Source: Daedaleopsis sinensis | Lineage: Eukaryota > Basidiomycota > Agaricomycetes > Polyporales > Polyporaceae | NCBI GenBank assembly: GCA_033807695.1 | Contig: CM066300.1 | Coordinates: 4,464,001-4,528,000 of the forward strand | Direction of reading: 5' to 3' | DNA length: 64,000 nt | Part shown: piece by piece, positions 56,101-64,000 of the stretch | How positions within the stretch are numbered: position 1 is the first letter of the stretch | Layout: the number at the start of each line of letters is the position of its first letter | The notes under the pieces: model-generated | Seen by the model: the letters and a program-made list of their open reading frames with translations, nothing else | Database searches by the model: none | Told to the model about the DNA's origin: nothing | Position numbers and translations under genes: made by a program

Positions 56101-58708
56101 GCCATCCGTGACACAGAACTCATCCGCATGCCACAGACGCTGTTCAACGCTATTTCTTCGCGGTAGGTCCTTACACATACTCTATTGTATAAGGGTCGCT
56201 CATTGAGAGCTCATCTAGCAATCCACGCACGACTGCCCAGTAGGTCTGGAGTGATGAGGCACACATCCATCACACTGACGAGACCTTCTACAGACTGCTC
56301 CGCATGATCGCTTCTCGCGTCCGAACAGAACTCGACAGCTCGCACAAGCACATGGCCGCAGAGCGGTCGCGAGGCAACATCAACCTGAAGAATGTGGCCA
56401 TCCTTCCGGTCACCCGCAACGTCCCCATCGAGGCGTTCTCGCGGAAACTGCACGCCGCGCTGGAGGGCATCGGGGCGCCGACGGCCTACCTCAACCAGGC
56501 GTCCGTGTCGGACCATCTCGGACGGCATGCGTTCACGCGGATGGGGAAGCTCAAGGCGGCAGGGTGGCTAGCAGAGCAGGAGCAGAAGTACCGGATCGTG
56601 TTGTACATCGCGGACTCGGCGGTAAGCAGCTCGTGGACGCAGACGTGCATACGCCAGGTGGGTTGTTGTGCAGCTTGACGTTGGTGGATGGGTGGATGGA
56701 TACTGATCGATGATCATCGCGGGTAGGCGGACTCGGTCATGGTGGTCGGGATGGGCGACGATCCAAGTATAGGGGAGTACGAGCGATTGATGCTGTCGTT
56801 GAAGACGACAGCGCGCAAGGAGCTCGTTCTTCTGCACCCAGATAGGTCCGTCGTCCCCGGGTCGACGCGAGAGTGGTTGAAGGTATGATTCGTAAGCTTT
56901 AGGCGATATTTGCACAACTCACTCCCACCAGGGTCGTCCGTGGGTGCACCAACATATCCATGTTGAGCTGCCAGTATGTCAATTGTATCCGGAACCCCTT
57001 ACGCTCTCTGATATTCTATGCCTAGGGGATCAACCCTTCCGTCGCGAGAGCACCCACACAACCCCAGGACCCCGCGGCCGTTATCGCACTGAAGAAAATG
57101 AAGGACAGGGTACAAAGCGAGATACAGAGGTATCGCGGCGCTCGGGCCGACCCTCGGCCACAACGGCCACCGCACACCAGCGACTTCGCACGACTCGCGA
57201 GGAGGATATGTGGGAAGTCAATAGGCGTCGTTCTCGGGGGCGGTGGTGCACGTGGTATCTCCCACCTGGTGCGTACACCCCCTGCTGCGCCAACCACGCA
57301 TGCTAACCGTGCCGCAGGGCGTTCTTCGTGCTCTCGAGGAGTATGGCATCCCCGTGGATCACATCGGAGGTGTGTTCGCAGCGTGGAGGTATGCCACAGC
57401 CGCTGACAAGTATATTCAGGCACAAGTATAGGTGCTTTCATCGGCGGACTCTATGCCAGAGAAGGCGACATCATATCAAGCGCCGGTCGCGCGAAACAGT
57501 TCAGCGCGAGGATGGGCAACATCTGGCGCATGTTGTCCGACGTCACGTACCCCATTGTCGCGTACACCACGGTCTGTCTTTGCGTTTGACGAGAAATATT
57601 CCGGGAGCTGATAAGTCATACCAGGGTCATGAGTTCAACCGGTCCATCTACAAGGTTCGCAGCTGGCCTGCAGCCGCGCCCGGGTTCTGTTTACTGACCT
57701 GCAGCGCTGATTCTAGGCGTTCTACGACTTGCACATCGAAGACATGTGGCTGCCGTTCTTCTGCAACTCCACGAACCTCAACCCGTCCCAGATGGAGATC
57801 CACGAGACCGGGTATGCATGGAGGTTCATCCGTACGTTATCTCTCGACTGCGGGTGTAGGGATCGCGAAGCTTACGCCGCAGGGCAGGCGCCTCCATGAC
57901 GCTCGTCGGCTTACTGCCTCCGATATGCGATAATGGCAAGATGCTTGTCGACGGAGGTTATGGTGAGTTGTCCTTCTCAATAGTGTCATGAACGCTTTTG
58001 CTCACCGTCGTGCCATAGTGGATAATTTGCCGGTAAGTGCATGGTGGCTGTATACGTTCGATGCCCGTCTCAGGGTGATTTTTAGGTATCCGCCATGTTG
58101 GCCATGGGAGCGAGCGCAGTAATCGCTTCCGACGTTGGATCGGTGAGTACATTCAGCAATCCGTGTACCATGGCGGACCCGCGGTTCTCACCCGCGGAAA
58201 CCCAGATCGACGACAACTCCCCACGCAACTTCGGCGACACCGTTTCAGGCGTGTGGCTGTTTATCAACCGCTGGAACCCGTTCTCGAATGCGCGAAATAT
58301 CCCTGCCATCACGGAGCTGCAGCAACGACTCGCATAGTAAGAGCATCACAGCTGCCCTTTTTCCTCTCAGCGAGACCCTGACGTGCCCTGATAGTGTATC
58401 GAGTGTCAAGACCCTCGAGGAAGCGAAAGTGACGAAGGGTTGCTTGTACCTCGCGATGCCCGTCCAGGAGGTACGCACCAGCCATTGTCGAACCACCCAG
58501 CCGCGCTGACAACTCGTGGATCACGCAGTACGGGACCCTTCAGTTTGGTAAGTTCGAGGAGATCCAGAAGAAGGGGTTCCACGCCGCGATGGACTTTTTG
58601 GAGAAGTTCGAGGCGGAGGGGCGTCTGCCGTCGGCGTACATCGGCGAGTCGAGCAGGCCCGCTACGAGCAGGACGAGGGGTAGGAGTGCGCGTCGGAACT
58701 CGATCTAA
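53103..58708 (+). CDS. nte1: Lysophospholipase NTE1 (neuropathy target esterase homologue)
   Basis: ER phospholipase that deacylates phosphatidylcholine to glycerophosphocholine. The start ATG 53103 opens [20 protein letters not shown]; the first two membrane segments follow ([12 protein letters not shown] and, after an intron, [19 protein letters not shown], then [20 protein letters not shown]). Three cyclic-nucleotide-binding-like domains: around 53700-54450 ([15 protein letters not shown]), 55220-55620 ([15 protein letters not shown]) and 55900-56160 ([24 protein letters not shown]). The patatin domain has [11 protein letters not shown] (oxyanion loop) and, across an intron, [13 protein letters not shown] (G-x-S-x-G nucleophile) with DGGYVDNLP carrying the catalytic Asp. 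Ends RSARRNSI. Long Ser-rich linkers (54000-54280, 54620-55200) are probably phosphorylated. More than fifteen introns; one small exon boundary near 57390-57420 was placed to restore the nucleophile motif. Confidence 0.95.
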
Positions 58709-59405
58709 CGAGCTGTCGTCCTTGGATATCATCGCTTTCCGTTTCTTGTGAGTTCCCTCAGGACCAAGGGGCTGTCCCTGACGGACCGATGCCGAGTCGT
58801 TGACAGCATACCTTGCAGATGTAGCCTTACCTTTCCTCTTGCTTCACATCACGGACATTCTATCGTATCGCACCGCATCTGTCGTTCTCAATCTTCAAAG
58901 CTTCAAGATAACAGGGCTCAAATTGAGTATTGAACGTCGAACGTTTGAACCCTGGACGACTCGAGCCCGGCGGAGTAGCTCAACTCCCACTATCCGATCG
59001 TCGAAGCACTCCCAGGACTGCGAGAGTCGCAGGAATGAGTCACGAGGGCCCGCGACGCAGACCGAGAAGTCATGGTATGGCGTTTCTGGTGGGTCGCGAG
59101 CCGCCCTCCTCCTTCGACCATCGTTGGGGGCCTGGCTTCCGAGGTATAAGGTTTACATGTGTTGGGGTACCGACCGGAGATCTTCAGCAGGAGTGCTCGT
59201 GCATTGCCTCAGCTTTTGCTTGCGGCCTGGGAATAATGAAGGCGAGAGAAGCCATAGGCGCGGCAGGAAGCAGGTACGTCTCGGTCCATGGGCGCTGACG
59301 CTAAGATATATAGATCTGTGCTCGTGGGGAAGAGGAAAGCAAACCTCTCTGTCTTTCGTCTTCGACTCTTCCCCTTCACGCCACAAGACCCCCGCTGTGC
59401 AATTC
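58709..59405. other. Region between NTE1 and the dsRBD gene
   Basis: About 700 nt. A frame is open through most of it and continues into the dsRBD start, but its content is Arg/Ser-rich without a domain, so it is taken as promoter and leader; an N-terminal extension of the dsRBD protein cannot be excluded. Confidence 0.4.
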
Positions 59406-59815
59406 ATGTCCAACATGATCATCTTCCCGCCGTCCTTTTTAGAACGCAACGGCACATATGCCTTCATAGAACCCAACAGCGTTTGGGGCTACTTGCCCCA
59501 GTTGCATGAATGGGCAATGAAGGCGAGAGTCGACTTAGGGTGGGAAACGGACAGAATTGGGGGTGAAGACCACATCCCGGACTTTCGGGCGATCCCAGTT
59601 TGTGAGTAACTCTCTCTATCTGCCTTGATATCAAGCTGACCGGCCGTCTTGCAGTCCAGGGCGAACGACTGGAGGTGTTCGCGGCCACCGGGCCTTCCAA
59701 GAAAGTGGCCAAAGAGGCTGCAGCGAAGTTGATGGCTCTCAGTGGTCACTGCGTGAGTATCAGTATCTCTACATGAGTAACCGTTATGATAATCCATGAC
59801 GATCCCTTCCAGTGA
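59406..59815 (+). CDS. Stand-alone double-stranded RNA-binding domain protein, 98 residues
   Basis: Exons 59406-59601 and 59655-59752 give exactly 98 codons; a second phase-0 intron (59753-59812) is followed directly by TGA at 59813. If that last intron is retained, translation adds only seven residues before TGA at 59774-59776. The protein (MSNMIIFPPSFLERNG...) contains one dsRBD: helix 1 LPQLHEWAMKARVDLGWE, beta strands HIPDFRAIPVFQGERLEVFA, and helix 2 with the RNA-contacting GPSKKVAKEAAAKLMALSG. The S-K-K-x-A-K-x-x-A-A core is diagnostic. No RNase III, helicase or kinase domain accompanies it. Possible roles (RNAi accessory, RNA sequestering) are inference. Confidence 0.75.
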
Positions 59816-60400
59816 TGACTTCACTGCGCCAAGAAGCTCCCACTTATCTCTTCCCCCGGAAGGTGAGTTTACGTTTTATGGTGGGTAGAATGTTTGTGTG
59901 GTCTTACGGTATGCTTGATCTCTGCCAAGGAAACGCCGACTTGGATAGATCGTCACGAACACTCATCTGCTTCACCTGCACGTATCTCCGAAGTACTTTG
60001 TCATTCGGCCCAATGTCGTTCTTGTAGTATCCTCCCAGTGCCCCGGGTTGCCCATCAATGCTGTGCATTACTAGGTCGTGATGTATTTTTGAAGCTTGTT
60101 GTCTCCATTCTGTATCCTCGTTGGTGTGTTGCATTGTCCAAGTCGTAATTTATGAATTCGGTTCCTCAGGCCTCAGTACTCAGTACTCAGTACTTGATCA
60201 GTGCCAGTCTGTCGAATCTCTATGATGCTTTCCATGAGCGCCTGCGGACGGTAATATCGGGCCGTATCTACGCGCACAGAACGGTCGGCGCCATAATCAT
60301 TGTAGGTAGCTGTTGCCTCTGACCTCACTCAGACTGAGTCTCTGCGCTTTCCACATCCTTTCAGCCCCTCGTTGATTGTTGGAGCAGAAGTTCTGCTCCT
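59816..60400. other. Intergenic region upstream of VPS33
   Basis: 585 nt, promoter of VPS33. Contains the TCAGTAC heptamer repeat (60173-60193); no credible ORF. Confidence 0.5.
60173..60193. repeat. TCAGTAC x3 tandem heptamer
   Basis: Three perfect copies of TCAGTAC, ending about 210 nt before the VPS33 ATG. Confidence 0.8.
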
Positions 60401-63134
60401 ATGGCCGCTGTGTCTGCTGTCTCATCTGACTCCCCCAAGTCTGACAACAATGAAGGACTCCTCGACGTCTCCGTACTTCGGGAACTCGCGCGCAAAGCAT
60501 TGGTGGACGCCTTGAATTCAGTACGTGGACTTTGCTGCGAACGCGATCAGCTGGGGAAACTGTGGGTGGGATAGGTCAATGGTGCGAAGACATTAGTGCT
60601 CGATCCCACGTTGGCTGGACCGTTGGGGTTGGTGACTGAGGTTGCGCTGTTGAAGGTTCGTGTCTGTCTATACCGTTCGCGTTCCATGCCTCACCCCTAG
60701 TAGCACCATGGAGTGGACAAGTTGTTCTGGCTGGAGCCAGGTCCGCTGTCGGCGACGTCCACGAACATTGTCTACCTATGCCGACCGCTCATCAAGTGGG
60801 TCAAGATCGTAGCAGGTTCGCATCGCTCCCGTGCATGCTTGATTCCAAGGTTCTCACTAGGTGCAAGACCAGATCAAGAGACATGCGCGAGAGTCGCAGA
60901 AGCACACATATACCCTTCTCTGCGTTCCGCGTGCCTCTACCCTGGTCACTCGCATACTTGAGGAAGAGGGCGTGCTCGGTGATGTCACCGTTTCTTCCTA
61001 CAACCTCCAGTTCATCCCCCTCGCGGAAGACGTGATTTCTCTAGAGAATGACAACGCTTTCAAGGAGATCTGGGTGGTGAGTACGTGCGTTTACCATGCT
61101 TTTACGCGTGTGATTCTCAAGTGCAGCCAGGACGGGGATGAGACTGTGATCTACGACTCCACACAGGCGCTCATAACGCTGGAGAAGCTGCATGGCCTGT
61201 TTCCTCGTATAATCGGGAAGGGCGACTACGCTGCAGTGCGTAGCTTCTACGCATGTCAAGGACACCGACTAAAGCCACGCGCAGCGTCTTGCTAATCTGC
61301 TGACTCGCAACACCCCAGCTGCGTCGACTGCGCCTTCAGATGACCACCTCAACGCCCCCTCCGAGACGATGGACTCGTTGATTGTACTGGACCGCCGAGT
61401 GGACATGATATCTCCATTGCTAACGCAGCTGACATACGAAGGCCTCATCGACGAAATGATTGGCGTGAAGAATTGTACGTCGTTGTGCTTTCTTTAGCGT
61501 CCCTCGTTACTAAGTGCCCGCAGCACACGTCGAGGTACCCGCTTCTCTGGTCTCCCCGCCGAACCAGGCAGAAGCTTCTGCGGGTGCGGCTGCGAGTGCA
61601 GGTGCAGCCTCTGCATCCGCACCGGCTTCGACTGCAGCTTCGTTAACCAAAGAGAAGAAGCGGAAGCACCACCTGGCGACGGCCACAGATCCCCTGCTCG
61701 CCGAGCTGCAGGACCTCAACTTCTCCACGGTGGGAAAGAAGCTGAACCAAGTCGCCCGAAGGCTCGACGAGGACTACAAGGTTTGGCAGTCGCGCAGCCT
61801 CGTGACCTCTCGCTCACCTCGTGTCCTGCGCCAGGTTAGACTTCAGGCCAAGACAGTGGCGCAACTGAAGGATTTCGTGGGGAAACTGGGCGGACTCCAG
61901 AGCGAACACCAGTCTTTGAGGCTACGTTAGTCGGTTCTGTACGTGCACGGGCGTTCCGCTCTAACCACGGTCATTTCAGACACCGGCTTATCCGAGATGC
62001 TCGTGCCTATGACCAGGACAGAGGAATTCAACAAATCGCTTGAGATACAGCAGAGTAAGCGGCTCGTGTGTTGCCCCTTTGGAAGTACTGACTCGCCGCC
62101 TGCAGACTTGCTAGCTCTCTATGATGTGAATGCGCAGATTACGGCGATTGAGGACATGGTCGCACAAGGCGCAGACATGCGAACAGTCGTCCGGTTGCTC
62201 TGCCTTGCGAGCATCGTAATGGGAGGTATTAAATCCAAGCCGCTCGAAAATCTCAAGCGTGAGATCCTACAGGTGATCTTCGGTTTGTTCTGATGGTCAA
62301 TATCAACATCGTCTCACCCTGCCGGTTATCCAGACATACGGGTACAACTACCTGCCTCTGCTGTTGTCGCTATCTGCACCGCCGCTTTCCGTGATTCTCC
62401 CCAACCCTCTGCCTCCCCATGCACTGTCATCCGTTGCCGACTCCAAATACCCATACGCGGCACTCCGAAAATCACTGCGGCTGCTCATCGAAGACCCGGA
62501 TCCTATGGAAGAGCTCGAGAACGACATCAGCTACGTATATTCCGGGTACGCCCCGATCAGCGTACGGCTCGTCCAGTGCGTCGCGCAGAAGGGCGGGGTG
62601 CTCAGCAATCCAGCGGCAGATAAAGAGAAGAAGGGCGCGGACGGAGACAGCTCGCGGAAAGCGTCGGCGTCCGTGATGGTGCAGGCCCACCCAATAGTGG
62701 GGTGGAAAGGATTCGAAGACGTTGTCGTATCCATACCCGGGGAGACCGTCGACATCGTGCAGGGAATACCGGGCGCGCAGGACGGATCCGCGGTGCCACC
62801 CGTTGCGACCTTGAGTGAGTTCGCTCGAGCATCCACCGAGCGCGGCTGCTGGCTGACCCGGCTTCACCCAGTGCTTCCAAGAGAACGCCCGACGACGACC
62901 GTGGTATTCTTCCTGGGCGGCTGTACATACACGGAGATCGCTGCGCTGCGCTGGGTCGGTCGGCAGAACAAAGGTGAGCGAGCAGCCTGGGCGTGTCGTA
63001 TATGTTCTGATCCGGACGATACTCCAACAGGGCGCAAGTTCCTGATAGCCACCACGGGAATCATCAGCGGAAACAGTATGGTGGACAGCATTGCGGGCAC
63101 GGCGAGCGCTACGTCGAAAGAAGTGGGTCTCTAG
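60401..63134 (+). CDS. vps33: Vacuolar sorting protein VPS33 (Sec1/Munc18 family, HOPS/CORVET subunit)
   Basis: SM protein that templates SNARE assembly for fusion at endosome and vacuole. Starts [20 protein letters not shown]; landmarks [102 protein letters not shown] (the strongest SM motif), [41 protein letters not shown], and [16 protein letters not shown] with [12 protein letters not shown] at the end. An Ala/Ser-rich insertion ([18 protein letters not shown], about 61570-61650) extends the loop after DEMIGVKN. The stop at 63132-63134 follows SKEVGL. About ten introns. Confidence 0.94.
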
Positions 63135-64000
63135 CTCGTTCTGGTGGGGCCGCCGGCGTAGGAGATGGTTATATAAGTGTGCTGGGACGGGCGGCGCTCC
63201 GTCGACCCTGCTTAGTCGAGCTCTTCTCGCAGGGCTGCTCTGGGCCCGGCTCGTTATAGATCTTCTATGAATAATGGCCAGTACGTTCGGAATACATTTC
63301 TGCTCTCGCCGGCCACCAAAGCCGCGGCGCGAGGAATGAAGCTGAAGCTGAAGCCGGCGGCTTGGGACCCATTGACGTGGCGGCAGGGACCCCGCAAGTT
63401 TGCGGCGGGGTTCTGATCCAGCGAGCTAATTGGCGCCGGTTGTGTGGTTCGTCACCGTTCGATGGGCAGGGCAACGTCGAAGCGGGCGCACGCGTCGTGA
63501 ACGGAGGCATCAATTCCAGTAGTCCGCGCTGATCCTCCGAGCCCCGTCTTATAAGTCTTCTCACCACTGGACCGAGAATTTGAGTTAGATCAAGGAGGTG
63601 ATATCTAAGGGTCGAGTTCCATTATGTACACAGTTCACGCGACCTGCGCGACCCCGATCCGTTATCCTGCGCAGGTGGGTGGGGTGGGCGATGTGCGGTC
63701 TTTCCCCCTCCCCGGTCGAGTGCACGGGTGGAGTATGGACCAGAGGTGGTCCCGATACACGCAGAAAGCGCACGGCGAGGGCGAGAGGAGGGGCGGGGAG
63801 GAGGGAGGTGCGCGAACACAACGGTTGCCATAAACGACAGCCGGGGTGCACGGGGTCCCAGATTCACGGAGAAGTGCGATCGAAGCGCGTTACCGGACTA
63901 AAGCCTGCCAGTAGTGCACGGTCCTCCTCTGGGCCTCGCTATAAAGCCCTCAGCGAGAGTCTATGCGTCACCCTCCTCCTTCCCTCCTCCACCCCCCTCT
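63135..64000. other. Right-edge intergenic region
   Basis: 865 nt. TATATAA at about 63168 precedes an ATG at 63267 that opens only a 49-codon frame (MNNGQYVRNTFLLSP...), probably not a gene. Frames on both strands up to 100 codons lack domain or splice support. Confidence 0.4.
63940..63946 (+). promoter_or_regulatory. TATA box for a plus-strand gene beyond the window
   Basis: TATAAAG followed by a C/T-rich leader (CCCTCCTCCTTCCCTCC) to the window end; the same layout as the dehydrogenase promoter. No ATG-led frame is visible before the edge. Confidence 0.5.

Noticed and set aside
63265..63567. 100-codon minus-strand frame and 49-codon plus-strand frame near the right edge
   Set aside because: Neither has a domain, signal peptide or splice continuation; the plus-strand TATATAA at 63168 alone is not enough.

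Overview
The window is nuclear DNA of a filamentous basidiomycete, most likely a wood- or litter-decaying agaricomycete. The evidence is GC-rich coding sequence, many short GT-AG introns (about 50-75 nt where measured), a secreted GH7 cellobiohydrolase, and a gene set typical of mushroom-forming fungi: a BRCA2/Brh2 homologue, a fungal chitin synthase, an MDM1-type sorting nexin, NTE1, and intron-rich orphan proteins full of Ser/Pro/Arg. No transposon, CRISPR array, rRNA or prophage is visible. All gene models are hand-assembled from reading frames and splice signals, so internal exon edges are approximate unless stated.

Layout. 1-10.4 kb: the 3' part of a BRCA2-family DNA repair gene (+), tRNA-Trp, mitochondrial processing peptidase alpha subunit (-), tRNA-Cys (-), a ferroportin-family transporter (-), and a PXA-RGS-PX-Nexin_C sorting nexin (-). 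10.4-14.6 kb: a divergent promoter with three ACGCGT boxes, an OAC1-like mitochondrial carrier (+), a second tRNA-Trp (-), and a short-chain dehydrogenase (+). 15.2-24.1 kb: the GH7 cellobiohydrolase (-) with its promoter, then a very long coiled-coil protein (+). 24.4-31.6 kb: D-amino-acid oxidase (-), two low-complexity orphan genes (+), a third tRNA-Trp (+), and a BTB/POZ protein (-). 33.5-43.9 kb: a triple-homeodomain transcription factor (-), pantothenate kinase (-), chitin synthase (-). 46.3-63.1 kb: casein kinase 1 (+), coatomer gamma subunit (-), NTE1 lysophospholipase (+), a 98-residue single-dsRBD protein (+), and VPS33 (+). A TATA box at the right edge suggests another gene just beyond the window.

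How the genes relate. This is ordinary eukaryotic gene order without operons. Themes recur (membrane traffic: MDM1-like, SEC21, VPS33; membrane lipid: NTE1; mitochondria: MPP alpha, OAC1), but nothing shows functional clustering.

The least ordinary items are: (i) one protein with three homeodomains, two of which carry an intron at the same codon and phase; (ii) three dispersed tRNA-Trp genes with 8-nt introns, compensatory stem changes and shared A.C mismatches; (iii) a tiny stand-alone dsRNA-binding protein whose last intron ends immediately before the stop codon; (iv) a coiled-coil giant with a repeated TPE-type phosphosite tail; (v) three MluI cell-cycle boxes in one divergent promoter. 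No clearly new multi-gene system is visible.
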